This document shows, in pieces, positions 1-8,801 of a stretch of 53,022 nucleotides of DNA; the stretch's first letter is position 1; each line of letters begins with the position of its first letter. Source of the DNA: PWPR01 sp046542315. GTDB lineage: Bacteria > Bacillota > UBA994 > PWPR01. The stretch spans positions 1-53,022 of the forward strand of contig JBKHBO010000005.1 in assembly GCA_046542315.1 (NCBI GenBank), read 5' to 3'. Both the position numbers and the translations under genes were made by a program. The notes below the pieces were generated by a model. That model worked only from the letters and a program-made list of their open reading frames with translations, was not told the DNA's origin and ran no database searches.

Positions 1-426
1 TCTTCCTCTTCCTCTCATGTTTCCAAAGTAGTAAGGAGGACCTTCTTCGATTCTTTGTTCATAGTCTACTAAAAGCTCATTTGCTTCTTCTTGAGTTATT
101 AAACCATTTTCAACTTGGTACTCAAGTTTGTCTTCTAAGTTAGCTAACATGTCTTCTTTCCACTCTTCATACAAGCCTTCATCTTCAAGATAATCTATCA
201 TAGAAGTACCAGCTGGACAATTTTCTAATCTATACTCATCAATTTTTTCTTCATTTAGCCCAGTTAGATCCATCATTTTATTATAACCATAGTTTTCTTT
301 ATCGGTGAAATCATTTCTGCTCCAGCGATTTACAAAATTGTCACCTATATCAGTTGCTGCAAAAGCTGTTCCAACTACTAATAATCCTACAACTGCGATT
401 ACAGATAATATTTTTGTTAATTTCAT
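1..426 (-). CDS. Small exported acidic protein, C-terminus beyond window edge
   Basis: The first 142 codons of a minus-strand gene are present; the frame runs open through base 1, so the 3' end is missing. The start is fixed by an AAAGGAGT ribosome site just upstream. The N-terminus has a lysine pair, a hydrophobic stretch (about residues 6-22) and an AFA-A-like signal-peptidase I site, so the product is probably secreted. The mature part is acidic, rich in Glu, Asp and Tyr, and predicted to be helical; its last visible residues turn Gly/Arg-rich. A TATAAT box lies at 457-462 on the minus strand, without a clear -35. I do not recognise the family. Such small exported helical proteins are common in Clostridia and their function is unknown. 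Confidence 0.8.
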   Translation of the reverse strand, partial: MKLTKILSVIAVVGLLVVGTAFAATDIGDNFVNRWSRNDFTDKENYGYNKMMDLTGLNEEKIDEYRLENCPAGTSMIDYLEDEGLYEEWKEDMLANLEDKLEYQVENGLITQEEANELLVDYEQRIEEGPPYYFGNMRGRGR

Positions 427-545
427 TTCATCCACTCCTTTGTTTAGTGTAACTACATTATATAAGACCTATATGTCAGAAATGTGACAATTTTTCAGTT
501 AATTTATCTTTTTAGCCAAGATTTTTAAAACTAAGTTTATTGTAA

Positions 546-620
546 AAAATACATGATGGGCCTGCTAAAGAAGTAAATGAAGATATTTTAAGTGATATAT
601 ATGGCGGTAGTACTGAGTAG
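546..620 (+). pseudogene. phnC: Remnant of phosphonate ABC transporter ATPase (PhnC C-terminus)
   Basis: A 24-codon open stretch ends at TAG 618-620 and encodes a tail with HDGPAKEV and a SDIYGG ending. This matches the typical C-terminus of PhnC ATPases, which have a Y/F-D-G-P-P segment and end in an I-Y-G motif. The frame is closed by a TAA at 543-545 and nothing PhnC-like lies upstream. The Walker motifs and most of the gene are therefore gone. The next open frame starts 19 bases downstream and is a PhnE remnant, which is the usual phnC-phnE order. The assignment is by remembered family sequence, not by search. Confidence 0.65.
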
Positions 621-638
621 AGAGATTGAGGTTTAATC

Positions 639-1232
639 ATGATTAAAGGTATAAAGAGTATTTTTATTCCTGAAGAAATAGAACTTAAAATGAAAAATAA
701 ATTAAACCACCAAATCCAATAACCTCTTATGTTTTAATTATCTTAATATTTTTAATCTATATTTCAGTATAAGTTACTGGATTCAAATTTTCTTCAATAA
801 TGAGAAGAGTGTATCAATTTCTTGCAATACTGAAAGCTATACTTCCTCTTGTATGAAGTTATGTTTTAAGTGTAAAAGATGATTTACTTGATGCGATTAA
901 AATGTCTTTACTTGGATCTTTTGTAGGATCCGTAGCGGCTGTACCATTTGCAGCTATGGAGGGGGACTAAAGTCCAAGCTTTCATTGGTTCAATTATCCC
1001 ACTACTTTTGCACACTTATCTTTTGATTTATTTGTATAGATTTGAGATAAATGTAAAGAATGCCTCAATTTTAGGTTTAGTTGGTACAGGAGGCATAGGA
1101 GTTTCACTTTTATTTGTAATGAGTGCATATATATGGAGCGAAGTCGGATCTATTCTTATAGGCTTAATTGTTTTGGTATTAGTGATAGAACAAGTTTCTT
1201 CAAGAATTAGAATTAAACTTGCTCGAGGGTAA
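639..1232 (+). pseudogene. phnE: Decayed phosphonate ABC transporter permease
   Basis: Reading across frames rebuilds PhnE in order. First comes an N-terminus starting at ATG 639 (MIKGIKSIFIPEEIELK) that runs into TAA after 27 codons. A second frame holds a hydrophobic TM1 and a TGFKFSSIMRR segment with in-frame TAA and TGA codons, followed by DDLLDAIKMSLLGSFVGS. A third frame from about 960 carries the conserved C-terminal block FEINVKNASILGLVG followed by GGIG, and ends in SSRIRIKL. Roughly 90 residues of the permease core are missing at the junction near 955-966. At least two stops, a frameshift and a deletion make this a pseudogene. The 94-codon frame at 948-1232 is its surviving tail, not a gene of its own. 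Confidence 0.75.
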
Positions 1233-1235
1233 ATT

Positions 1236-1259
1236 AAAGGCTCCTATTTAGGGGCCTTT
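1236..1259. terminator. Bidirectional terminator between phnE remnant and 5'-nucleotidase
   Basis: AAAGGCTCC pairs with GGGGCCTTT (one G-U pair) around a six-base loop. It is followed by TTATTGTT on the plus strand and preceded by an A-rich run, which becomes the U-run for minus-strand transcripts. It lies over the last codons of the convergent gene. Confidence 0.6.
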
Positions 1260-2758
1260 ATTGTTAGATATTTCTTTTTATCAACGACTACTTTCTCATG
1301 TTTTAGAAAGTAGTTAATTATAATCTCACTCATATCAATCAGAATTTCATCAACGGTCTTGCAATCTCTATAAAAATCATACCCGCCTGTTCCTGAAGCT
1401 CTATAATTGTTCATTACCAAAGTAAAAGTATCATCTGGTCCTATTTCCTTTTCTCTAAATTTAATAGAGGTCACTCTTTCACCTATTGGTTTTGAAAGAT
1501 CAAAGGTATAGGTAATATTAGAAAAATAATCATAGTTATAATGTGCTACTTTTGGTTTAAGAAAATCATCAGGAATTTTAACTTGGTCACCATCTACTTC
1601 AAAATAGCTAGCACTTCGTTCGAGCCCCTTTTTTAGGACTTTGCCACTGACTTTCTTCACAACTAATGTATTAGGATAAACATAGGTAGAAACTACATCT
1701 CTGACCGTTACTTCTTTATTGAATCCTTTTAGAGAATTAGCCATAGAAGTACAAGAAATGTCAGCCTTTGATTCTTCCAGTTGAATCTGATTAAAAAAAT
1801 TAGCTAGCAAGCATCCATTAAGAGCCATGTCTAAATGGTCGCTTGGAATTAATTCAACATCTAAAAAGCCTACAGGTTTATCAAGCCAAGTTTGCACTTG
1901 GGTCTCCCAAGCTAATAACTTAAGAGAAAGTTCTGGGTGGCCTTCTGGAAGAGGACTTTTAATTTCTCCATTTATGTCAATTATTCTTCCATTTTCATAA
2001 TTTAAATTTATTTCGATATAATTTTCGCCATTAGCTGGAGTTTGAGCAATATAAGTATCACTAACTTTTTTATTAATAATCCCCTGATGTTGATGCCCTG
2101 TTAGTAAAATGTTAAAAGGGAAGTCTTTACATAATTTATAGGCAATATTTTCTGATGTGTCGGATAATTTATTTCCAGTTTCTAAGTCATACTCAAACCC
2201 TCCATGATAAATTCCAACTAAAATATCGTGTTGGGGGATTTCATTAATTATATCTTCTACTGCTTTATATGTATTTGTAATATTAAAATTTCTAAGGTTA
2301 TTCTCGTTTTCCCATATATTAATGAAGTCTGTGGTTATCCCTAAAACCGCTACTTTTAATCCGTTTTTCAATTTTTTTACAGAAAATGGTTGTATTAAAT
2401 CTAAGTTCTTTAAGTATTTTACATTTGCTGCTAAGCTTTTTGCATTTAATTGTTCAATAAATTTCAACAAATATTCTTCTCCATAATTGAAATCATGGTT
2501 GCCTAAGATATAATAGTCATAAGCTCCCTCATTTAGCACTTGTGCTAAGGGGTGATTAGAAAATTCTTGATTAGATAGATATGTAGTAAATGGGGATCCT
2601 TGAATAGTATCGCCACCATCGATTATTATAGTATTATCATCTTTCTCAAAAGAGTTTATGATATTTATATATCCTTGATTTTTAAAACTTGTATCACGAT
2701 AGTCTGTTGGGTAAATATACCCATGGACATCAGATGTAAAATAGATTTTTAAATTCAT
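1244..2758 (-). CDS. Bifunctional metallophosphatase / 5'-nucleotidase, cytoplasmic UshA-like
   Basis: This 504-residue protein belongs to the 5'-nucleotidase/2',3'-cyclic phosphodiesterase family. The N-terminal calcineurin-like domain shows the metal ligands SDVHG (Asp10, His12), GGD (Asp50), GNHD (87-89) and a later GHQHQ. The C-terminal 5'-nucleotidase domain shows MANSLKGF and the substrate-binding YRASGTGGYDF. It should dephosphorylate nucleotides or cyclic nucleotides using two metal ions. Most characterised relatives are exported. This one begins directly with the first beta strand and has no signal peptide, so it probably acts in the cytoplasm. The start is supported by a GAGGTG ribosome site. 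It is convergent with the phosphonate-transporter remnant. Confidence 0.9.
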   Translation of the reverse strand: MNLKIYFTSDVHGYIYPTDYRDTSFKNQGYINIINSFEKDDNTIIIDGGDTIQGSPFTTYLSNQEFSNHPLAQVLNEGAYDYYILGNHDFNYGEEYLLKFIEQLNAKSLAANVKYLKNLDLIQPFSVKKLKNGLKVAVLGITTDFINIWENENNLRNFNITNTYKAVEDIINEIPQHDILVGIYHGGFEYDLETGNKLSDTSENIAYKLCKDFPFNILLTGHQHQGIINKKVSDTYIAQTPANGENYIEINLNYENGRIIDINGEIKSPLPEGHPELSLKLLAWETQVQTWLDKPVGFLDVELIPSDHLDMALNGCLLANFFNQIQLEESKADISCTSMANSLKGFNKEVTVRDVVSTYVYPNTLVVKKVSGKVLKKGLERSASYFEVDGDQVKIPDDFLKPKVAHYNYDYFSNITYTFDLSKPIGERVTSIKFREKEIGPDDTFTLVMNNYRASGTGGYDFYRDCKTVDEILIDMSEIIINYFLKHEKVVVDKKKYLTIKAPK

Positions 2759-2846
2759 AATTCACCTCATAAAAATTGCTATATGCATTATATCATACCA
2801 TTATTGTTATATAATAATTTAGAGAGAAATATTTAAAGGAGAGATC

Positions 2847-3473
2847 ATGAAAATTATATTTGATTTAGACGGAACACTTTTCTCATCCGGCAATGTAGCG
2901 ATAAAGGCTTTCAGAAAGGTATTTGAAAAGCTAGATTTAGAAGCACCTCCTAATAAAAAGTTATTATCAACTCTAGGTTATCCTATAGGTGAAATTTGGG
3001 AATTCTTAATTCCTGAAGATAAAGAAAAAAGAGTGTTAGCAAAAACCCTCATGGAAGAAATTGAGAATGAGATGATAAAAGAAGGTCAGGGTCAACTTTT
3101 CTCAGATGTTTTAGACACATTAAAAGCACTAAAAAGCCAAGGTCACACGCTTATGATTTTAAGTAATTGTGATAAGCCTTATTTAGATGTTATAAGTAAA
3201 AGATTTAAATTTGAAAAGTATTTTGCTGGTTTATACTGTGCTGGCATGTTTGATAAATTAACAAAAAGTGAAATACTTAAGCAACTTCTATCAGGAGATA
3301 AAAATGCAGTTATGGTTGGCGATCGATTTCATGATGTCCAAGCAGGTATAGATAATGATATTAAAACAATTTGGTGTAATTACGGATATAGTGATGAAAT
3401 TTTAGATGCTGACTATGAAATACATAAATTTAGTAAGATATTAGACATAATAGATGAGCTTCCAAGGAGTTAG
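2847..3473 (+). CDS. HAD-superfamily phosphatase (phosphoglycolate phosphatase-like)
   Basis: This 208-residue HAD hydrolase has motif I IFDLDGT at the N-terminus (nucleophile Asp6, acid/base Asp8) and an all-helical cap from about residue 15 to 80, typical of subclass IA. Motif II is ILSNC and motif IV is VGDRFHD. Members remove phosphate from small metabolites such as phosphoglycolate, pyrophosphate or sugar phosphates; the substrate cannot be read from sequence. An AAAGGAGAG site precedes the ATG. The stop is six bases before the MurG-type gene, so the two are probably co-transcribed. A TATAAT lies about 35 bases upstream of the start. Confidence 0.88.
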   Translation: MKIIFDLDGTLFSSGNVAIKAFRKVFEKLDLEAPPNKKLLSTLGYPIGEIWEFLIPEDKEKRVLAKTLMEEIENEMIKEGQGQLFSDVLDTLKALKSQGHTLMILSNCDKPYLDVISKRFKFEKYFAGLYCAGMFDKLTKSEILKQLLSGDKNAVMVGDRFHDVQAGIDNDIKTIWCNYGYSDEILDADYEIHKFSKILDIIDELPRS

Positions 3474-3479
3474 AGATAA

Positions 3480-4541
3480 ATGGGAAAAATTGTTTTCACA
3501 GGTGGAGGTACAGCTGGACATGTAATGCCAATTTTAGCTCTAGTAGATGATCTAAAAGTCAAAGGGTTTGATATGCATTATATTGGTAGTAAGAATGGAA
3601 TTGAAAAAACATTAGCAGAAGATAAGAATATACCATATTATTCAGTTAGTACTGGTAAATTGAGAAGGTATTTTGACTTAGAAAATTTTATAGATCCGTT
3701 CAGAGTGATAAAAGGGACATGGGAAGCTAGAAAATTGCTTAAGAAGATAAAGCCAGACCTTATTTTTTCAAAGGGAGGCTTTGTATCAGTTCCAATTATT
3801 TTAGCTGCATCTAATCTGAGAATCCCTGTAATTTTACATGAGTCAGATTACTCGCCAGGGTTGGCTAATAAGCTGACTCTAAGATTTGCAGATAAAATAT
3901 TAGTTACTTTTCCAGAAACACTCAACTATTTATCCAAGGAGAAATCTTTGTTAGTTGGAACTCCTATAAGAAAAGAAATATTACAAGGAGATATTAATAA
4001 GGGTAAGGATCTAACGGGATTTGATGAAAAACCTACATTAATGGTTATGGGAGGTAGTAGCGGTTCACAAACTATTAACAAAGTTGTTAGAAGTAGTTTG
4101 GAAGAACTAATTAAAGAATTTAATGTGATCCACTTATGCGGAAAAGGAAACTTAAAAAGTGAGTACATAAATGTTAATGGATATAAGCAATTTGAGTTTG
4201 TTACAGATGAATTGCCGCACTTATTTGCAATAACTGATCTGATGGTCTCACGAGCAGGGGCAAATACACTTTACGAGTTATTATCTTTACATATGCCTAA
4301 TATTTTAATTCCATTGCCTTTAAGTTCAAGTAGAGGGGATCAAATTCTAAATGCTAAATCATTTAGTAAAAGTGGCTATTCTTTAACTTTGTTTGAAGAG
4401 GACTTAACACCCACTTCTTTGATTAAAAAAATAAAGGAATTAAGTGAGCATAAAGAACAATTTATTAAAAAAATGAAAAATACTAAACTGCAAGACAGTA
4501 ATGAGTTGGTAATAAAAGAAATATGTAAATATAACGAATAA
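3480..4541 (+). CDS. murG: MurG-type UDP-GlcNAc:undecaprenyl-PP-MurNAc-pentapeptide transferase
   Basis: This 353-residue family 28 glycosyltransferase carries the MurG N-terminal glycine loop TGGGTAGHVMP, the acceptor-side HESDYSPGLAN, a central GGSSGSQTIN loop and the C-terminal donor-site segment SRAGANTLYELL. MurG makes lipid II from lipid I on the inner face of the membrane. The gene lies outside a dcw cell-division cluster. The HESD and SRAGANT signatures match the second MurG type found in some Firmicutes, so a second true MurG probably exists elsewhere. The neighbouring HAD gene sits in the same unit. A terminator follows immediately. Confidence 0.88.
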   Translation: MGKIVFTGGGTAGHVMPILALVDDLKVKGFDMHYIGSKNGIEKTLAEDKNIPYYSVSTGKLRRYFDLENFIDPFRVIKGTWEARKLLKKIKPDLIFSKGGFVSVPIILAASNLRIPVILHESDYSPGLANKLTLRFADKILVTFPETLNYLSKEKSLLVGTPIRKEILQGDINKGKDLTGFDEKPTLMVMGGSSGSQTINKVVRSSLEELIKEFNVIHLCGKGNLKSEYINVNGYKQFEFVTDELPHLFAITDLMVSRAGANTLYELLSLHMPNILIPLPLSSSRGDQILNAKSFSKSGYSLTLFEEDLTPTSLIKKIKELSEHKEQFIKKMKNTKLQDSNELVIKEICKYNE

Positions 4542-4542
4542 G

Positions 4543-4567
4543 AAGATCCAGCTAGAAACTGGGTCTT
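4543..4567 (+). terminator. Rho-independent terminator after murG
   Basis: AAGATCCAG pairs with CTGGGTCTT (one G-U) around a seven-base loop and is followed by TTCCTTTATT. Confidence 0.8.
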
Positions 4568-4797
4568 TTCCTTTATTATGTTAAAATATTTAATATTTTT
4601 ATGCTAAAAATCTTGTTAAATTTAAAAAGAAGCTTGATATATATAATTATAAGCTTAGAATATATATAGAATGCCACACAGAGAAGAAATTTTTTTAAAG
4701 AGTAAAAAAAATTCCAAGAGAATCATAAATAAATGGAACATCTATTTATTTAAAAAGTCTAACAAAGCAGAGATTGTACTTTAAAGGGAGGTGCACA

Positions 4798-5508
4798 ATG
4801 GATAATCCTCAAATTGAAATTAAAAACCTGTCTAAAGTATATGCAATGGGTAAAGAAAGAGTAATTGCATTGAAAAAAGTTAATTTAGTTTTTGAAGAGG
4901 GCAAGGTTTATTGTATAGTTGGGAAATCTGGTTCAGGTAAATCTACACTATTAAACATGATGGCAGGTTTAGAAAAGCCCACTCAAGGTGAAGTTATATA
5001 TTACGGGAAGCATCACATTGAAAAGATGGGTGAAGGAAGACTGTCAAAGTTTAGAAGAGAAAATATAGGGTTTGTTTTCCAATCATATAATTTGATGGGG
5101 CAACTAACAGCTTTAGAGAATGTTGCGATGCCGCTAATATTTAAAGGATACTCAAGGTCAATAAGAAATAAAGCAGCAAAACTAATGCTTAGACAAGTAG
5201 GCTTAGGAGAAAGAATAAAGCATAAGCCTAGTCAAATGAGTGGTGGGCAGCAACAAAGAGTAAGTGTTGCACGTGCTTTTGTTAGCAGGCCAAAAATTGT
5301 TTTTGCAGATGAGCCTACTGGCAATTTGGATAGTAAAACATCAATTGAAGTGATGGAGTTAATTACAAAAATAGCTAGGGCTAATGGACAAACATTAATT
5401 TTAGTATCGCACGATCAAGAAACAGCAGATTATGCTGATACAGTAATTAGCTTTTTGGATGGTAAGGTGCTTGAAATAAAACATAATGATAAAAAAATGG
5501 GGGACTAA
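4798..5508 (+). CDS. ABC transporter ATPase, MacB/LolD type
   Basis: This 236-residue ATPase has Walker A GKSGSGKS (about 43-50), Q-loop FQS (about 94-96), signature MSGGQ (147-151) and Walker B IVFADE followed by PTGNLDS. The last is characteristic of the MacB/LolD/FtsE group, which moves substrates out of or across the membrane with an FtsX-like permease rather than importing nutrients. I chose ATG 4798 because GGGAGG sits just upstream; an in-frame ATG at 4774 has no ribosome site. The next gene begins 4 bases after the stop and the cognate permease follows it. The 230-base leader is AT-rich with no clear promoter. Confidence 0.92.
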   Translation: MDNPQIEIKNLSKVYAMGKERVIALKKVNLVFEEGKVYCIVGKSGSGKSTLLNMMAGLEKPTQGEVIYYGKHHIEKMGEGRLSKFRRENIGFVFQSYNLMGQLTALENVAMPLIFKGYSRSIRNKAAKLMLRQVGLGERIKHKPSQMSGGQQQRVSVARAFVSRPKIVFADEPTGNLDSKTSIEVMELITKIARANGQTLILVSHDQETADYADTVISFLDGKVLEIKHNDKKMGD

Positions 5509-5512
5509 AAAT

Positions 5513-7300
5513 ATGGAATACTTAACAAATAGGTGGACAAAATTTATTATTGCAATATTTTCACTTTTTATAATCTTATCTACAATAGGAGCTTATGCAG
5601 CAGATAATGATGGCAGAGTAGATAGTATTTATAAAGAACCACAGATATTTATAAAGAATGAGGATTTACCAGAGGTTATGGTAGGAGAAGTATTCAATCT
5701 TGACTTGACTTTAGACAATGAAAGCATCTATACAGCTAGAGATGTTTACATTACACCACAATTAGATGGCACTCCTTTTGAATCGGTAGAGTTGTTAAAC
5801 AGAATAAAGCTAAATCGTGTTTTAGCAGGCAAAGAAACTGATGTGGCTTTTAAATTTAAAGTTGATGAGCAAATAGAACCGGGAGTATATCCATTGACAT
5901 TTGAATTCAATTATCAAAATATGTATCGAGATGAATTTCCTACAAGGACTCGTACAATATATATTGAAGTCATAGAAGCTCCTGATTTGCCAGAGTTGAA
6001 AGTAAACTCGGTTTTATCAACTCCAGAAAGTATTAAAGCAGGTAAAGAAGCAGACGTATCATTTGAAGTGCAAAACTTTGGAGAAAAAATTGCAAAAGAT
6101 ATCGAATTTAAATTAACAAACTTATCTGAAAACTCATTTTCAATAACAAATGATGTTAACTTCAGAAAAGCAGAACAACTAGAAGGTGGAGAAAAGACTT
6201 CTTTTGATTATAAACTTTCCGCTAATGAGGATATGTTAACTGGTGGTCATAAGCTTGAATACTTACTGAAGTACAAAGATGAGTATGGGAGAGTTCATGA
6301 GGAAACGGGAGAAATATTTCTTTCTGTATTAGCAAAAGATGATGAGGGTGAGGAGGAAGAAGATGAATCAACTACTGTTCCTAAAATTATCGTATCATCT
6401 TACGGGACTAGCCCTTCTATCGTTAGAGCAGGGAGCAATTTTACTTTAAATATACGTTTTCAAAATACTAGTAAAATAAGGACAGTGAGAAATATAAAAA
6501 TTTCTTTAACTGCTCCAGAAGGTTCAAGCGATACTGGAAATGTATTTACACCTGTTAACAGCAGTAATACTATTTTTATAGATGAAATCAGTCCTAAAGG
6601 GATAGTAACAAAAAACATGCCTTTTTATGCAGTCATGGATGCTCAACCAAGAACATATACAGTCCAAGCATCGTTTGAATATGAAGATACGAAAGGGAAT
6701 CAATACAGTTCTTCAGAAGAGATTGGAATTAGGGTTATTCAGCAACCAAGACTTGAAGTTAGTGAGCCACAAATCCCACAAGAGATAATGCAGGGAGGCT
6801 CCGCTTCATTATTTACAGAGTTTTATAATATGGGTAGAACAACAATATATAATCTAATGGTTAAAGTTGAAGGTGATTTCGAACTTAGAAATCCTAACTA
6901 TTTTGTAGGCAATTTTGATTCTGGATCAAGAGATTATTTAGATACATCCCTTACAGCCACTGCTCCAGGAACTGCAGAAGGAAGAATTATATATCAATTT
7001 GAAGATGCAGCAGGAGAGACTCAGGAAATTGCTCAAGAGTTCACTATCGAAGTCATGGAAGCAAGTAATGAACCGATGAACCCAGACCAAGGAGAATACC
7101 CAGAAGAACCAGGCAAATATCCAGGACCAGATGGCCCTGGAGCCATAGAAGAAAGTACTCCTTTCTGGAAAAGTCCAATAGCTTGGGGGATATTGATAGC
7201 GATAATTGCTTTAATTATTATATTTAGAAAAGTGAGAAAGAGTAAAAGAGAAAAACAAATTGAGCAAGACCTGCTCAAGGATATAGAGATAGATGAATAA
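5513..7300 (+). CDS. Membrane-anchored extracellular beta-domain protein of the ABC operon
   Basis: This 595-residue protein has a signal peptide (hydrophobic about 9-22, then AYAAD), a long extracellular region and one C-terminal membrane segment (IAWGILIAIIALIIIFRKV) followed by a basic cytoplasmic tail. The outer part looks like about four immunoglobulin-like CARDB/COG1361-type domains. Each restarts with a phrase such as KAGKEADVSFEVQNFG, VRAGSNFTLNIRFQN or MQGGSASLFTEFYN, and two are separated by a Glu/Asp run near residue 280. A Pro/Gly-rich linker precedes the membrane helix. I start at ATG 5513 behind a GGGGG site rather than at 5486. It lies between ATPase and permease and probably acts as the extracytoplasmic partner, in place of a MacA-type adaptor; that role is inferred. 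Confidence 0.8.
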   Translation: MEYLTNRWTKFIIAIFSLFIILSTIGAYAADNDGRVDSIYKEPQIFIKNEDLPEVMVGEVFNLDLTLDNESIYTARDVYITPQLDGTPFESVELLNRIKLNRVLAGKETDVAFKFKVDEQIEPGVYPLTFEFNYQNMYRDEFPTRTRTIYIEVIEAPDLPELKVNSVLSTPESIKAGKEADVSFEVQNFGEKIAKDIEFKLTNLSENSFSITNDVNFRKAEQLEGGEKTSFDYKLSANEDMLTGGHKLEYLLKYKDEYGRVHEETGEIFLSVLAKDDEGEEEEDESTTVPKIIVSSYGTSPSIVRAGSNFTLNIRFQNTSKIRTVRNIKISLTAPEGSSDTGNVFTPVNSSNTIFIDEISPKGIVTKNMPFYAVMDAQPRTYTVQASFEYEDTKGNQYSSSEEIGIRVIQQPRLEVSEPQIPQEIMQGGSASLFTEFYNMGRTTIYNLMVKVEGDFELRNPNYFVGNFDSGSRDYLDTSLTATAPGTAEGRIIYQFEDAAGETQEIAQEFTIEVMEASNEPMNPDQGEYPEEPGKYPGPDGPGAIEESTPFWKSPIAWGILIAIIALIIIFRKVRKSKREKQIEQDLLKDIEIDE

Positions 7301-8597
7301 CTTAGACATTTTAGTAATGGGTCTAAAAAATCTGTGGAGGAGGAAAGTCCGCTCATTACTAACAGTATTGGGTGTTATTATCGGTACAGCAGCTATTGTA
7401 GTTATGATATCACTTAGTGTTGGTATAGAAGATGCTATGGTTAAACAGTTTGAAAGTATGGGTGACCTTAGCATGATTGAAGTTTGGCCAGGATATGACG
7501 GAAGTAGTCAAACTACAATAGACGATGAAATGATGAATGAAATTTCAGCCATTCAGGGAGTTCAAGTGGCTACACCATTAGTTGATTCACATGCAAGGAT
7601 TATTGCCGATAGATATGAAGTTAATACTTCAATTATAGGGATTAAACCAGAAGCTCTTCCTTATCTAGGGTTAGAGTTAGCAGAAGGAAGACTCTTGACA
7701 GTGGAAGATGATCTAACAGTTCTCTTTGGAGGACAAGTAGCAAACAATTTTGCTAAACCCAGATCTAACAATTCTAGAGGGGTTAAGCACTATGGTGAAA
7801 TGAATAATATGGATCAAGAACCAAAAGTCAATGTTATGGAAGCATCTTTAAGGCTTACTTATGATATGGGATATGATGATGGCAGTGGAAAGAAAAAAGA
7901 AACTTATCGTATAGATACAGCAGGTTTATTAGATTCAGAAGGATACAATAGATATAGTTATGCAGTGATTATGCCATTAGAGACTGTAATAAGGTTAGAA
8001 CAAGAAAATAATAGTAATAGTTCGCGTACTGGAAAATATGAACATGAATATCGTCAGGTAATAGTAAAGGCGCAATCAATTGAAGATGTAGACCATATAA
8101 CTGAAAGTATTCAAAATATGGGTTTACAATGTCACAGTTTGAGTCAGATGCTAGAAGAGGCGAAGAAATCTACTCAACTGATTAGATTAATTTTAGGTGG
8201 AATCGGAGCTATTTCTATGCTTGTTGCTGCTTTAGGAATAACTAATACAATGATAATGTCAATATATGAGAGAACAAGAGAAATTGGTATTATGAAAGTA
8301 TTAGGGGCAAAACTAGGTGATATAGGTAAACTATTTATCTTAGAATCAGCGATGATAGGCTTATTAGGAGGCTTATTAGGACTTGGAATAAGCTATGGGT
8401 TATCGTATATCTTAAATAATGTAATAATGTTAGGAGCAGCTATAGGCGTGCCTATGGGAGCTAAGATGTCTATAATCCCACCTTGGCTATCTATTTTAGC
8501 TCTAGTATTTACTTCTAGTGTTGGACTTATTGCAGGGTTATATCCAGCAATAAGGGCTATGAGACTAAGTGCATTAGAAGCTATCAGAACAGAATAA
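7293..8597 (+). CDS. ABC transporter permease, MacB/FtsX family
   Basis: This 434-residue MacB-type permease has an N-terminal membrane helix (about 17-40, with the family-typical LLTVLGVIIGTAAIV), a large extracytoplasmic MacB_PCD domain, and three C-terminal helices of the FtsX domain. The last region contains YERTREIGIMKVLGA and LSALEAIRTE, both hallmark motifs. The start overlaps the previous gene by eight bases, implying translational coupling. With the ATPase at 4798 it forms a complete MacB-like transporter. Natural roles of this family include export of peptides or antibiotics and mechanotransmission across the envelope. The substrate here is unknown. Confidence 0.92.
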   Translation: MNNLDILVMGLKNLWRRKVRSLLTVLGVIIGTAAIVVMISLSVGIEDAMVKQFESMGDLSMIEVWPGYDGSSQTTIDDEMMNEISAIQGVQVATPLVDSHARIIADRYEVNTSIIGIKPEALPYLGLELAEGRLLTVEDDLTVLFGGQVANNFAKPRSNNSRGVKHYGEMNNMDQEPKVNVMEASLRLTYDMGYDDGSGKKKETYRIDTAGLLDSEGYNRYSYAVIMPLETVIRLEQENNSNSSRTGKYEHEYRQVIVKAQSIEDVDHITESIQNMGLQCHSLSQMLEEAKKSTQLIRLILGGIGAISMLVAALGITNTMIMSIYERTREIGIMKVLGAKLGDIGKLFILESAMIGLLGGLLGLGISYGLSYILNNVIMLGAAIGVPMGAKMSIIPPWLSILALVFTSSVGLIAGLYPAIRAMRLSALEAIRTE

Positions 8598-8608
8598 ATT
8601 GAATTATT

Positions 8609-8632
8609 AAGAGGCTGTTATTGCAGTCTCTT
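8609..8632 (+). terminator. Terminator of the ABC operon
   Basis: AAGAGGCTG pairs with CAGTCTCTT (one G-U) around TTATTG, followed by a run of Ts through 8640. Confidence 0.85.
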
Positions 8633-8801
8633 TTTTGTTTTAAATAATTAAAGTTTTTTTTTACTTTAAAGCAGGAGAAGTATTTCGGATGTTGAAATAC
8701 ACTTTGTGGGATTTTTGTGAAAAAACATTTTATAAATGTAAGAAGGAGGGTAAAAGGACATTTTTTGTTAGCAACTAAGAATACTTATGGAGGTGTTTTA
8801 T

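Noticed and set aside
305..487. 60-codon plus-strand frame
   Set aside because: It is antisense to the signal-peptide region of the minus-strand gene starting at 426, which has a good ribosome site.
948..1232. 94-codon frame as an independent membrane-protein gene
   Set aside because: It is the surviving C-terminal block of the phnE pseudogene; its start codon comes from the out-of-frame 5' part and there is no ribosome site.
6340..6380. Short Glu-codon repeat as a possible microsatellite
   Set aside because: It is an acidic linker between beta domains of the 5513-7300 protein, not a true tandem repeat.
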